DNA of 56,831 bases from an archaeon (GCA_024276695.1 JAJRWR010000041.1:1-56831); one strand, 5' to 3'. Positions 7,991-17,614 are shown, counted from the first letter of the stretch. The notes: generated from the letters alone by a model not told the origin. Numbers and translations are program-made.

Positions 7991-10441
7991 CTACATGTAA
8001 CCACTTTGTTGTGTTCTAACTGCAGTATCTACAAGTCCTTCACGTCCACCCATTGCGTGGAAGAAGAATTCTAAAGCTGTAAGACCTGTTCTGTAATTTG
8101 ATTTTACAAATCCATGTGCGTCAGGATTACTATCATGTTCTTTATAGTGTGTTAATGCACGATTACTATAACCATAACTCATTCTATTTCCTCTTCTTGA
8201 TTGTTGGCCTAATGCACCTGCCATCTGACCTACATTAAGTGCTGAACCTCTAGCACCAGTAGTAGCCATAATTTTCCCAGCGTTACTATCATCTAAAGAG
8301 TCATTTGCTGTAGCTCCTGCTTTCTCTCTTGCCTTACCTAATTCATTAACAATGTATGCCTCTAAGGCTTCTTCTGCTTTCATACCTCTTGTTAGTTTTA
8401 GAGTTCCTTTTTCATATTGATCAGTTAAATCAGACACAGTATCATATGTTGCTTTAATATCATCTAGAATTTGCTGCACGTTCTTTTCTGGAACTTCAAG
8501 ATCACCATATCCATAACTGAATCCATAATGTGTGATGAATTGTTTTACCATAATTAGAATAGAATTTAAGAAGTTCTTACCAGCTGCATTTCCATAATCT
8601 TTTGTAATTCTGTGTAAAACACTTTCTGGTTCTTCTGCACCGATAGACGTTTTGTCAATTACGCCGCTGATTAGTTGGCCGTTTTTAATTACAACGTCTT
8701 TTTCTGGACCTTTTGTTCCCTTCGACCATTTTGATGTAAGAACATAGTTGAAATCATTTGGAAGGAATAATGAGAATAGTTGTTTTCCTGTATATGCAGG
8801 TCCGTCTTTTGTTTTGGTTCCAGGTTTTGGAAGTGGTTCAGTGTAACCACCAAGCATGGCGTAGTTTGAAAATTCTTGAACAGATAAAATAGTGTCATCT
8901 TTAGTTAGAAGATATGCACCAGTTACAAAGTCTCTTAGTGCTCCAATAATTGGGCCACCATATCTTGGTGAAATTAATTGATCTTGAACTCTCATCAAGA
9001 GAATTGCTTCTGCTCTTGCTTCCTCACTTTGAGGAACGTGAAGGTTCATCTCGTCACCATCAAAGTCTGCGTTGTATGGTGGGCAAACAGAAGGATGTAA
9101 TCTGAAAGTTTTACCTGGAAGTACTCTGACATAGTGAGCCATGATAGACATTTGGTGCAGTGATGGTTGTCTGTTGAACATTACAATGTCACCATCTGCA
9201 AGATGTCTTTCAATGAGATAACCAATTTCTAGTGTTTCAGCAATTGTAGAGCGGTCTTCTACGAAATCTAATCTAATCTTTACACCATCAGGTCTTACGA
9301 TATAGTTTACACCTGGGAATGTTTCAGGTCCATTAATTACTAATTTTCTCATTCTTTCAATGTTCCATTCAGTAACAATTTCAGGAATAGTTAATTTCAT
9401 AGCAACTTGTTCAGGAACTCCAACTTCGGATAAATCCAAATTAGGATCAGGTGAGATTACAGTTCTGCTTGAAAAATCAACTCTCTTTCCAGATAATGAG
9501 CCTCTAAATCTTCCTTCTTTTCCTTTTAGTCGTTGAGTTAATGTTTTAAGTGGACGTCCAGAGCGGTGGTGTGCTTGTGGAATTCCAGAAACTTCGTTAT
9601 CAAAATATGTTGTAGAGTGATACTGTAACAGGTCAACTAAGTCTTGCACAATTAATGGTGGAGTACCTGCTTCTTTACTTTCTTTTAGTCTTTGATTAAC
9701 TCTAATGATATCTACCATTTTGTGTGTCAAATCATCTTCAGATCTAATTCCGGTTTCAAGAATGATTGAAGGTCTAACAGTCACTGGTGGGACAGGTAAT
9801 GCTTGAAGGATAAACCATTCTGGTCTTGCAGTTATAGGATCATAAGATAATAATGATAAATCTTCATCCAAGATTTGTGAAAATCTTTCTCTAATTGTAA
9901 TTGGTAATAATCTATGTTCACCGATCTCAGTTTTCTCTACAAAGATTGTCGGTTTCGTAAATACTAGCTCATATTGTGTTTTTCCACAGTGTGGACATTC
10001 CTTTGCTTTTTTTGCTTTTTCTATTATTTGTTCAGGAATTCTTTTTTGTGAAACTACAGTGTAAGCGGCATGTTTGTCTTTAATTTTTTTAAATGCATTT
10101 AAATCATCTTGTGGAACTTTGAGTCTTGCACAAGAACGGCATGTTGATTGTAATAATTTGTAGATGTTATCAATAAAGGCAATATGTAAAATTGGTTCTG
10201 CAAGTTCAATGTGTCCAAAGTGTCCAGGACATCTTGCAGCAGTATTTCCACAGGTTAGGCATTTTTGTCCAGGCTCAAGGGTTCCCAATCTACCATCCAT
10301 AAGACCTCCTTGAACTGGCATTCCATCTTCATCATATGTTTCAGGAGCAGTAATTTCAGCTACCGAATATTTTCTAATTTCAGTTGGAGACCATACTGAA
10401 AATCGGATTCCATCAATTGCTTTAATTGCTTGAACAGACAT
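7991..10441 (-). CDS. rpoA1: RNA polymerase subunit A, N-terminal (A') part
   Basis: 816 residues. N-terminal zinc site CLTCGNTAARCPGHFGH, the catalytic Mg loop NADFDGDEMNLHVP, and at the end the bridge-helix region FFFHAMGGREGLVDTAVRT QQSGYM. It stops with TAG where RPB1 family members continue GYMQRRL, so the Gln codon CAG is replaced by TAG. It overlaps nothing and begins 1 bp after rpoB. Thaumarchaeal RpoA is generally a single fused chain, so I read this as the first two thirds of a broken fused gene. Confidence 0.93.
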   Translation of the reverse strand: MSVQAIKAIDGIRFSVWSPTEIRKYSVAEITAPETYDEDGMPVQGGLMDGRLGTLEPGQKCLTCGNTAARCPGHFGHIELAEPILHIAFIDNIYKLLQSTCRSCARLKVPQDDLNAFKKIKDKHAAYTVVSQKRIPEQIIEKAKKAKECPHCGKTQYELVFTKPTIFVEKTEIGEHRLLPITIRERFSQILDEDLSLLSYDPITARPEWFILQALPVPPVTVRPSIILETGIRSEDDLTHKMVDIIRVNQRLKESKEAGTPPLIVQDLVDLLQYHSTTYFDNEVSGIPQAHHRSGRPLKTLTQRLKGKEGRFRGSLSGKRVDFSSRTVISPDPNLDLSEVGVPEQVAMKLTIPEIVTEWNIERMRKLVINGPETFPGVNYIVRPDGVKIRLDFVEDRSTIAETLEIGYLIERHLADGDIVMFNRQPSLHQMSIMAHYVRVLPGKTFRLHPSVCPPYNADFDGDEMNLHVPQSEEARAEAILLMRVQDQLISPRYGGPIIGALRDFVTGAYLLTKDDTILSVQEFSNYAMLGGYTEPLPKPGTKTKDGPAYTGKQLFSLFLPNDFNYVLTSKWSKGTKGPEKDVVIKNGQLISGVIDKTSIGAEEPESVLHRITKDYGNAAGKNFLNSILIMVKQFITHYGFSYGYGDLEVPEKNVQQILDDIKATYDTVSDLTDQYEKGTLKLTRGMKAEEALEAYIVNELGKAREKAGATANDSLDDSNAGKIMATTGARGSALNVGQMAGALGQQSRRGNRMSYGYSNRALTHYKEHDSNPDAHGFVKSNYRTGLTALEFFFHAMGGREGLVDTAVRTQQSGYM

Positions 10442-10442
10442 T

Positions 10443-13400
10443 CTAGATTTTCTCCTTGATTAACAATCTTGGTGCAACATTAAGACTCTGCATTTCTTGT
10501 AAGAGTAGTTTGAATGCATAAGCTACAGATACAGAAGATACTTTGGCTTTATCACCACAAACTCTGCAAACGTATTTTCGTTGTTTAACATCATGATATG
10601 CAACTAGTCCGCATCTCTCACATACAAAAATATCAGATTTATCAGACTCGTCTAACAATCTATCTTTAAGAATCATTGAAGCACCATAAGCAATCAAACA
10701 ATCTCTTTCCATTTCACCAAATCTCAATCCACCACCTCGTGCTCTTCCTTCAGTTGGTTGTTTAGTTAACATCTGAACTTGTCCACGAGCTCTTGCATGA
10801 ATTTTATCTGCAACCATATGATGTAATTTTTGATAGTATACAACTCCAATGAAAACATCTACTGGGAATGATTTTCCAGTTCTTCCATCATACATTGTTT
10901 CTTTACCAGAATATTCAAAACCATGTGCATCCATTACCTCTTTGACTTCAGGCATTTTCTCTCCAACAAATGCAGAACCATCAAATCTTTTTCCACGTAA
11001 TGCTGCAGATTTACCACAGATAGACTCCATCATCATTCCGACAGTCATTCTTGAAGGGAATGCGTGTGGGTTAATCAAAACATCAGGAGACATTCCACTT
11101 GCAGTATATGGTAAATCTTCTGCTTTAGCTAAAATTCCTAGAACACCTTTTTGTCCATGTCTTGATGCAAATTTATCACCAATTTCTGGAATTCTCATAT
11201 CTCTTGCTCTAATTTTGTACATTTTTCCACCTTCATTTGATTGAGTCATGACAACTGTATCAATAACGCCAGTTTCAGATGGTCTTACACCGATTGAAGT
11301 ATCACGTCTATATGGACCAGATGATTCGAATTCTCTATACTCTTCCATGAATCGTGGGGGACTAGTTTTTCCAATCAAAATATCTCCGCCTTTAACTGGA
11401 GCTTCTGATGCAACTACTCCATCATCTTCAAGTAATCTATATGCACGTTCTCCTTTGTAACCTCTGATGTTATCTTCAGCGTTTGGAATCTCAAAGCTAT
11501 CACGCATTCCACCAGGATATTGTTTGGCTTCAGCATCATAAATTCTAAAGAAGAATGTTCTACCAAGACCTCTATCAACAGAGGATTTACTCAGTACAAT
11601 AGCGTCTTCAATGTTGTAACCATCAAATGGCAATACTGCAACAACACAATTCTGACCTGCGGGTCTATCTTCTAATCCTAAGAGTTTCATTGCTTTTGTA
11701 TTTACAATTGGAACTTGAGGATATAGCATAAAGTGCTGTCTAACGTATGTACTGGTATTCATCATTGGTGTTGAAAATCCTAAACTTTGTTTTGCCATTG
11801 CAGACTCGTATGTATTTCTTGGAGATTGGTTATGTTCAGGATACGGAATGATTGAAGCTCCTGCACCTAAAATTGCTGGTGGGAATACTTCCAAATGTGT
11901 ATGCTTTTTTGCATCTTTTTCATCCAAAGTAACATAACAATTTTCTTCTTCGTTTGCATCAATCATTTCTAAAATACCCATTCTCAAAAGATCAGTCCAA
12001 GAGAGTAGTTTCTTTGAAATTTTATCTAATAATTCTGCAGTTAGTAATGGTTTGTTATCTTTGATTATAATTAATGGACGTAAAACTCGACCGGCATTGC
12101 AATTAACATATAATCTTCTTGTTGAGCCTTCGATTTCAGATTTATGAAATGATACTCCAACATGAGGATGAATCTTTGAGTTTCTTCGTAATTCTCTGAG
12201 TGACTCGGCCAGTTCTCCGCCATCTTTATAATAACCAATTAAACGACCATCTACAAATATACGAGTTCCATCTTTCTTCAAATCTTCTTTTGCATCAAAG
12301 AAATGAACTGTTCCAAGATCATAGAGTTTTTCTACAATTTCCTCGTTTGGTACATTTACTGAGATGATTCCAGATAGGGCTAGATTTTTTACTAAACCAC
12401 AGTTTGATCCTTCAGGAGTTTCACTTGGACAAATTCTTCCAAAGTGTGTAGCGTGCAAATCTCTTGCTTCAAAGTTTGGTTGTGTTCTACTTAGAGGGGA
12501 TTGAATTCTTCTAAGATGACTAATTGTTGAAAGATAATTTGTTCTATCAAGTAATTGAGTAACACCTACACGTCCTCGGCCCCAGTTTCCAGTTGCAATA
12601 GCATTGTTTAGTTTATCAGTAATTATTCCAGGACGAATTGCTGCAGCAACTGCATTAATTCCACGTTTTTGACCTGAACGCTCCAATTGATATTTCATGT
12701 CTCTAACCAAATTTCTAAATGCGGTTCTGAACAAATCAGCTAACATTTGTCCTGCAAATTTGATGACTTTGTTTCCATAGTGATCTTTATCATCAGGAAT
12801 AATCCATCCAAGTTTTAGTTCTAATAATTTACAAGCAGCTTCACCCAAGAATTGTGCTTTTTCTTTTCTGTTTTCAGGATGTTTGCCCAAGTGTGGTAAG
12901 AGTCCCCAATCAAGTAGAGTTTCAGCACGTTTTATTTGAAATTCTTCTAACATTCCAGGAGCAATTCTTTTACTGATATAGACAATGGCATCTTTTGATG
13001 TTGGCACATCGCCTGCTTTTTCAAAAGAGCCTTCAAGTTCATCTTGAATATCATCAACTAATGAGACTACAGATGCAATTTCCCTATCAGATTCTAATCC
13101 AAGCGCTCTCATTAATGTAACAACAGGAATATCAACTGGAGAACCAGGAATTCGGGCAACAATTAATCCGTCATTTTTCATGACAAGTTCTAGTTTTGCA
13201 CGATAACCAACAATTGAAGAATAAACTTTAGCTTTGAAAACAATATTTCCACCTACAGTTTCTCTATCGACAATTATTTTGTTGTAAGAAAGATCTTCTA
13301 ATCCAACAATGACACGTTCTGAACCATTAATGATAAAGTAACCACCAGGATCATTTGGATCTTCACCATGTTCAATTAATTTTTGAGAAGAGAAATTATG

Positions 13401-13790
13401 TAAAATACATGCATTGGATTTTGCCATAACTGGTACGTCTCCAATATGGACAAATCTAGATTCCAAAATTTTTCCATCCTCTACAACACTTGCCTCCATC
13501 ATTACGGGTGCAGAATAGGAGACATTTCTCAATCTTGCCTCAGCTGGAGTAATGTGAGTAATTGAACCGTCTAGTTCCATCATTCTTGGTTGTTGTAGTT
13601 TGACTTTACCTAGTTGAATCTTGTAAGGATATTCAGCATTCTCAATATCAATTTGGCCAACTTCATTTATGATACTTTGAAGACCTCGCTCTAAAAATTC
13701 ATCAAAAGAGTTTAGATGTTGACGTGCAATTCCTTCACGTTTCAAGATATCTTGAATTACAGGCCAACGTTTGGTTGAAGGATCTACCAT
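10443..13790 (-). CDS. rpoB: RNA polymerase subunit B
   Basis: 1115 residues, single unsplit beta-like subunit. Recognisable blocks include RRIQSPLSRTQPNFEARDLH with ICPSETPEGSNCGLVKNLAL, GDKFASRHGQKGVLGILAKA in the hybrid-binding region, and the C-terminal zinc ribbon CERCGLVAYH...CRVCGDKA. It starts 1 bp... immediately after rpoH and ends 1 bp before rpoA, a tight operon. Catalytic core with RpoA. Confidence 0.97.
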   Translation of the reverse strand: MVDPSTKRWPVIQDILKREGIARQHLNSFDEFLERGLQSIINEVGQIDIENAEYPYKIQLGKVKLQQPRMMELDGSITHITPAEARLRNVSYSAPVMMEASVVEDGKILESRFVHIGDVPVMAKSNACILHNFSSQKLIEHGEDPNDPGGYFIINGSERVIVGLEDLSYNKIIVDRETVGGNIVFKAKVYSSIVGYRAKLELVMKNDGLIVARIPGSPVDIPVVTLMRALGLESDREIASVVSLVDDIQDELEGSFEKAGDVPTSKDAIVYISKRIAPGMLEEFQIKRAETLLDWGLLPHLGKHPENRKEKAQFLGEAACKLLELKLGWIIPDDKDHYGNKVIKFAGQMLADLFRTAFRNLVRDMKYQLERSGQKRGINAVAAAIRPGIITDKLNNAIATGNWGRGRVGVTQLLDRTNYLSTISHLRRIQSPLSRTQPNFEARDLHATHFGRICPSETPEGSNCGLVKNLALSGIISVNVPNEEIVEKLYDLGTVHFFDAKEDLKKDGTRIFVDGRLIGYYKDGGELAESLRELRRNSKIHPHVGVSFHKSEIEGSTRRLYVNCNAGRVLRPLIIIKDNKPLLTAELLDKISKKLLSWTDLLRMGILEMIDANEEENCYVTLDEKDAKKHTHLEVFPPAILGAGASIIPYPEHNQSPRNTYESAMAKQSLGFSTPMMNTSTYVRQHFMLYPQVPIVNTKAMKLLGLEDRPAGQNCVVAVLPFDGYNIEDAIVLSKSSVDRGLGRTFFFRIYDAEAKQYPGGMRDSFEIPNAEDNIRGYKGERAYRLLEDDGVVASEAPVKGGDILIGKTSPPRFMEEYREFESSGPYRRDTSIGVRPSETGVIDTVVMTQSNEGGKMYKIRARDMRIPEIGDKFASRHGQKGVLGILAKAEDLPYTASGMSPDVLINPHAFPSRMTVGMMMESICGKSAALRGKRFDGSAFVGEKMPEVKEVMDAHGFEYSGKETMYDGRTGKSFPVDVFIGVVYYQKLHHMVADKIHARARGQVQMLTKQPTEGRARGGGLRFGEMERDCLIAYGASMILKDRLLDESDKSDIFVCERCGLVAYHDVKQRKYVCRVCGDKAKVSSVSVAYAFKLLLQEMQSLNVAPRLLIKEKI

Positions 13791-14042
13791 TTAGATTTCC
13801 ACCACGTATCGATAATAGAGACTTTCGCCAGCTGTTGGACTTTTTCGAGTGATCTTAATCATATCTCCAGGTTTTACACCAAGTCCCAAAATTGCAGGAT
13901 CGTTTACAAAGATTAACGGTAATTCAGTGGGTTTACAATTATATTTTTTTAAAACTTCTTCAGCTTCTTGTTTAGGAATAATTTCATGTTTTGGAACATA
14001 AACGTGATCAGGAACTAGGACTTGATTTTTCTTAGTTGCCAT
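13791..14042 (-). CDS. rpoH: RNA polymerase subunit H
   Basis: 83 residues matching archaeal RpoH (C-terminal domain of eukaryotic RPB5): VPDHVYVPKHEIIPKQEAEE, then LPLIFVNDPAILGLGVKPGD and ITRKSPTAGESLYYRYVV. First gene of the operon, and it abuts rpoB without a gap. Assembles near the downstream DNA channel. Confidence 0.95.
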   Translation of the reverse strand: MATKKNQVLVPDHVYVPKHEIIPKQEAEEVLKKYNCKPTELPLIFVNDPAILGLGVKPGDMIKITRKSPTAGESLYYRYVVEI

Positions 14043-14117
14043 TTAGAAACCCCCACGTCGAACATTACATGTAATACTAATGAAAACATACAAACTATCA
14101 AAAATTCACGCTCGGGT

Positions 14118-14133
14118 TAATATATATGTAATT
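14118..14133 (-). promoter_or_regulatory. Putative promoter of the rpo operon
   Basis: On the minus strand the segment TACATATATATTAACC is the only strong TATA-like stretch between rpoH (start 14042) and the divergent PEFG gene. It lies about 80 bases upstream of the rpoH ATG, which would give a leader of roughly 50 bases. Inferred from composition only. Confidence 0.4.
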
Positions 14134-14186
14134 TGAAATTTGCGATAAATCAGTCTTTTTTCTATTTTGTCAACAAATTTTTTCAC

Positions 14187-14198
14187 AACCTTAAATAG
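14187..14198 (+). promoter_or_regulatory. TATA-like box of first PEFG gene
   Basis: AACCTTAAATAG lies 23 bases before the ATG at 14221. The same TAAATAG ends 23 bases before the ATG of the next two PEFG genes, so this is probably the core-promoter position for the family. Confidence 0.5.
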
Positions 14199-14220
14199 TC
14201 CAAATCTGGGCGTAAAAATA

Positions 14221-15048
14221 ATGAAATCTCAACTAGCAGTGTTTGCCTTATCTGCAATTTTAATTGCAAGTATTGGTATGGCACCAGCATTTGGACAAAG
14301 TTCTGTTGTAATCGCTACAGACAAACCATCATATTCTGAGGGAGAGACAATCCTAGTTACAGGTGAAGTAGCTCAACTTCTGGGAGGTTATGGACTTACG
14401 ATTACAGTGAAATCAGACTTGGCTATTGTTTACATTGGTCAACTTACTGTGGGTGCAGATAAAAAATTTAGTACCACTATTGCAGCAGGGGGATCATTAA
14501 TGAAAAATGATGGCACGTATACAATTACTGTCCAATATGGAGACAACAAAAATAATGCAGCAAGTACAACATTTGAATTCGGAGGATCTACAGCTACACC
14601 ACCAACTGAGGTTTCTGAAATAACTGACACAACAGTTTCAGTTTCAGGTTCTAGTGATTTGATAGGATATGAAATTACAGGCGGAAAACTACTAAGTATT
14701 ATGCCTGACGTGGATGCAAATTCACTAATCGTATCTATTGATACTACAAACGATGGATTACTTACACTCACAATCCCTAGATCTGTGTTGGATGCAACAA
14801 TTAATGGTGAAGATGATGACTTTTTCATCTTAATTGATGGAGAAGAAGTAGACTTTGAGGAAACTATATCATCAACTGATAGAATACTCACCATAGCATT
14901 CCCAGCAGGTGCTGAAGAGATCGAAATAATCGGTACATTTGTAGTTCCAGAATTTGGTACAATCGCAGCAATGATTCTAGCAGTAGCAATTATCTCAATT
15001 ATTGCAATATCTGCAAAATCAAAACTTAGTATTATTCCAAGATACTAA
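14221..15048 (+). CDS. PEFG-CTERM cell-surface protein 1
   Basis: Start at 14221 (MKSQLAVFALSAILIASIGM, a signal peptide ending near PAFGQ); an upstream in-frame start at 14167 only adds non-signal residues. The mature part has an Ig-like segment (VVIATDKPSYSEGETILVTG) and a beta-rich domain with FFILIDGEEVDF. The C-terminus is VVPEFGTIAAMILAVAIISI plus basic KSKLSIIPRY: the PEFG motif, one membrane helix and a basic tail, i.e. the archaeosortase-type PEFG-CTERM signal described in Thaumarchaeota. Likely exported, cleaved and anchored. Divergent from rpoH. Confidence 0.88.
   Translation: MKSQLAVFALSAILIASIGMAPAFGQSSVVIATDKPSYSEGETILVTGEVAQLLGGYGLTITVKSDLAIVYIGQLTVGADKKFSTTIAAGGSLMKNDGTYTITVQYGDNKNNAASTTFEFGGSTATPPTEVSEITDTTVSVSGSSDLIGYEITGGKLLSIMPDVDANSLIVSIDTTNDGLLTLTIPRSVLDATINGEDDDFFILIDGEEVDFEETISSTDRILTIAFPAGAEEIEIIGTFVVPEFGTIAAMILAVAIISIIAISAKSKLSIIPRY
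14941..15048 (+). repeat. PEFG 3'-end direct repeat, copy 1
   Basis: 108 bases coding the PEFG-CTERM tail. They differ from copy 2 (15870-15977) at about three positions and are almost the same as copy 3 (19753-19860), although the upstream parts of the three genes differ strongly. Confidence 0.85.
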
Positions 15049-15065
15049 ATTTCATCTTTTTTTCT

Positions 15066-15087
15066 ATTTTTAAATATACATAAATAG
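15066..15087 (+). promoter_or_regulatory. TATA promoter of second PEFG gene
   Basis: A 22-base AT-rich block containing TTTTTAAATATACATAAATA is identical to 18937-18958 in front of the third PEFG gene. Both are exactly 45 bases from block start to the ATG. It follows a T-run (15057-15063) that may also terminate the preceding gene. Confidence 0.65.
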
Positions 15088-15110
15088 CAATAATGCTGGG
15101 TGAAATTAGC

Positions 15111-15977
15111 ATGAATTTTAAACGTTCTACAACATCAATGGCAATAGCCCTTATGGTATTGTCATTAGTTTCAATGACTTCAATTCAACAAGATGCTTTT
15201 GCTCAAAGTCTTGGAATGTCCATTACGGCAACAGCCGATAAAGGATCAGACACAATTACCCTCACAGGTAAAACAGTTTCAGACATTACAGATGTTACTT
15301 TTAGAGTAACGTCCCCAAGTGGAAATAACGTTGTCGCAATTGGACAAATATCACCCAATGATGACGGAGATTTTGTAAAAGAATTCAAAGTAGGACCAAC
15401 ATGGACTGAAGATGGATTTTATGAAATCCAGGCAATGCAAAGTATAGGATCAAATTCATTGTATACTTTGAAAGTACTTGTTGAAGTAGCAAATGGTATG
15501 ACTGAAAGAACTTCTGTAACTGAATCTAATTTAGAAACAGGAATTTTTACAGCACCTGACCTAAACAATGCTGCTGCAGATGCAGGACTTTTCCTTGATG
15601 CAATAATTATCGAGAATGGTTCTACAATGTTTGAAGTTACCGGAATAACTGATAGAGTAAGTCAAGATATTACATTAACAGTAACAGCACCAAATGGGAA
15701 TGTGGTAACAATTGATCAAATATCACCAATGCTTGATGGGAATTTCGCTGCTGAAATTACAGTGGGTGGATCATTATGGAAACAAGATGGTTTTTACACT
15801 GTAACTGTACAACAATTTGACGATCCAAAATATACTGCTTCATCTGAAGTAGATATCTTAGATGGAGTCGTAGTTCCAGAATTTGGTACAATCGCAGCAA
15901 TGATTCTAGCAGTAGCAATTATCTCAATTATTGCAATATCTGCAAAATCAAGGCTTAGCATTATTCCAAGATACTAA
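15111..15977 (+). CDS. PEFG-CTERM cell-surface protein 2
   Basis: Start at 15111 (MNFKRSTTSMAIALMVLSLV), preceded by GGGTGAA at Shine-Dalgarno distance and 45 bases from the promoter block shared with gene 3. Signal peptide ends near DAFAQS. Two Ig-like units follow: DTITLTGKTVSDITDVTFRV and DITLTVTAPNGNVVTIDQIS, the second closely similar to PEFG protein 3 (TVISPLNSIVTIDQLTVAED). PEFG-CTERM tail as in protein 1. Surface protein; ligand or partner unknown. Confidence 0.86.
   Translation: MNFKRSTTSMAIALMVLSLVSMTSIQQDAFAQSLGMSITATADKGSDTITLTGKTVSDITDVTFRVTSPSGNNVVAIGQISPNDDGDFVKEFKVGPTWTEDGFYEIQAMQSIGSNSLYTLKVLVEVANGMTERTSVTESNLETGIFTAPDLNNAAADAGLFLDAIIIENGSTMFEVTGITDRVSQDITLTVTAPNGNVVTIDQISPMLDGNFAAEITVGGSLWKQDGFYTVTVQQFDDPKYTASSEVDILDGVVVPEFGTIAAMILAVAIISIIAISAKSRLSIIPRY
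15870..15977 (+). repeat. PEFG 3'-end direct repeat, copy 2
   Basis: Second copy of the 108-base tail-coding repeat; see 14941-15048. Confidence 0.85.
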
Positions 15978-15996
15978 GTTCATACAACTTTTTTCT

Positions 15997-16004
15997 ATTT
16001 TTAA
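15997..16004. repeat. 8-bp target-site duplication, left
   Basis: ATTTTTAA directly precedes the element end GGCTCTGT and recurs as ATTTTTAA directly after the other end (18937-18944). Eight bases is the duplication length of IS6-family insertion. Confidence 0.8.
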
Positions 16005-16171
16005 GGCTCTGTAAAGTCAACAAGGCTTTGACTTGTAATTTTCTTTTGTCAAATTCGAGACCTAAATACAAACGATCAGTATCAATAAGAAAATACGAAA
16101 ATCATAAAAAGAACACAAATTATGATAAAATTGTGCCTTGATCTGCCAAAATATATCGATACAGAACAAGG

Positions 16172-16866
16172 TTGGGAATGGATGTTATCCAACCAAGATT
16201 ACAAAATATGGAAATTACCCGTACTGAGGACATTCACATTCATGAACCAAATGGAAATTCGATAAGTGGAGATATGGTTCTCGTAGAATTAAATGGTGAG
16301 AGACGTTTTTTTGGCTTCGTAATTGATTTAGATAACAGAATAATAATCCTTTATGGAACTTCCAAATTTAGATCGTTAGTTTTACGAAATATAGTATCGA
16401 CAATACAAGATAATCATAGAGATTGGGAAAATTTTATTGAAACTGAAGAAAATGGCTTTAGTATATCAAATGAACAAATTTTTACTCTAATAGATAGATT
16501 AAGAGCAGAACATGAGGATAACACTGTAGTTAAGTTACTCTTAACTTCGGATGAAGCACACCCATCATAATTCAACATGGAACACAAGAAGGTCAAGGTT
16601 TACCATACTATGAATTAGATTTTAGACTAGTCAATGATTCCGCAGAACAACACCCATTAAGAAAAACATTTGAACAATCAGCACGTTCTATCGGATTCAT
16701 TATTGAATTAAAACAATGTAGAGGATTAAGGAATGTTGAAGAAAGAACCCCTATTAAAGTACACATCAATCCAGACTTTTCATTCTGGTTACACAAAGAC
16801 TCAGCAATTAATGAATGGACTGATTTTATCTACGGGTTCTGCATGGATTTCATAAATGGACGATAA
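16172..16866 (+). pseudogene. Unknown IS passenger gene, one frameshift
   Basis: The first frame (from ATG 16172, or 16178) reads MEITRTEDIHIHEPNGNSI and ends at a TAA at 16568-16570. The next frame is open from there to TAA at 16864-16866 and continues with IIIQHGTQEGQGLPYYELDF and DFSFWLHKDSAINEWTDFIY. Both halves look like real protein and join near 16555, which indicates one indel. Restored product about 230 residues, soluble, no motif I recognise. It lies inside the IS6-like element. Confidence 0.6.
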
Positions 16867-16878
16867 GGAAACTTCATA

Positions 16879-17402
16879 ATGTTTGATGCGGTATATAGAA
16901 TGATGGCAGACATATTTTCATCAATTTCAACTCAATTTGCAGATTCGTATCTTTCTATTATCGTTAGTTCCGTAATTGGGGGTCTTATAGCATGTTATAT
17001 TTACAAAGTAAATGAAAATAAAAAACAAAAAAGTGATAAAATGAATTGGAATGCAATTAATGAATATTGTAAAAAAGCACAAAAAATCTATAATACAATA
17101 TACAGTTACTCGGACAAATCCCTGAAAACGAAGAAGATCAATTAAGAAAAATAAATTCATTTTTGGAAAGGGATTCGGAAAAATTGAGGCGAATCCACGA
17201 TACCATTTTTAATTATAGTTTACAACTTCATAAAAAAACAGAAAAAGACAAACGTAAGATAGAAGATATTTTATTGCATATTGATTGGTTGTCAAATGAT
17301 TATTTCAGAGCGTCTTTGGATAAGGAAGCACGTAAAACATACTTTGTAGATTATAGAGATGAATTATCATCCCGAAGAAAGGAAATCTCTGAATTAGCAT
17401 AA
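16879..17402 (+). pseudogene. Membrane-anchored coiled-coil protein, one frameshift
   Basis: The first frame begins MFDAVYRMMADIFSS and has one membrane helix (SYLSIIVSSVIGGLIACYIY) followed by charged helix; it stops at 17143-17145. The second frame overlaps from about 17100 and reads QLLGQIPENEEDQLRKINSF then SEKLRRIHDTIFNYSLQLHK to TAA at 17400-17402. Joined near 17100, the two make one ~170-residue protein with a membrane anchor and a cytoplasmic coiled coil. Function unknown; 12 bp after the preceding gene, probably cotranscribed. Confidence 0.6.
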
Positions 17403-17416
17403 TACCCAAAATAGTT

Positions 17417-17599
17417 TCAAGTATTATGACTATCTGCTTTGATTTCAACCGTATTTTTTCCTTTCAGGACAAATTTTACAAAATTTGGATCTCCTAACGC
17501 TTCCATGATAGGTTTAGGAATAGAACTTTGATATCCTCGATTTTCATTAAAATTAACACTAACAGTAAATTCTTTAGCATCTTTTTTCCACTTAGGCAA
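17417..17599 (-). CDS. SpoVT/AbrB-like DNA-binding protein
   Basis: 60 residues from a TTG start (an in-frame TGA lies two codons upstream). EFTVSVNFNENRGYQSSIPK followed by PIMEALG and FVKFVLKGKNTVEIKA has the beta-alpha-beta swapped-hairpin pattern of AbrB/MazE-type regulators (strand, IPKPIxEALG, strand). It is divergent from the transposase, and an array of TACGTA-centred palindromes lies between them, so it may repress both. An antitoxin role is possible but no toxin partner is visible. Confidence 0.65.
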   Translation of the reverse strand: MPKWKKDAKEFTVSVNFNENRGYQSSIPKPIMEALGDPNFVKFVLKGKNTVEIKADSHNT

Positions 17600-17614
17600 T
17601 AATCAAAATCGTCA

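Noticed and set aside
7991-7993. TAG read as pyrrolysine
   Set aside because: Other genes here use TAG as a normal stop (for example the radical SAM gene at 27369-27371), and no pyl genes are seen. Sequence error or true split is more likely.
6644-10441. Canonical archaeal A'/A'' split of RNA polymerase
   Set aside because: The break is a single TAG within GYMQRRL in one continuous frame, earlier than the usual split point, and lacks a normal start for A''.
14439-14894. 151-codon minus-strand open frame
   Set aside because: Antisense of PEFG gene 1; Ser/Val-rich product is the usual result of reading the opposite strand of such genes.
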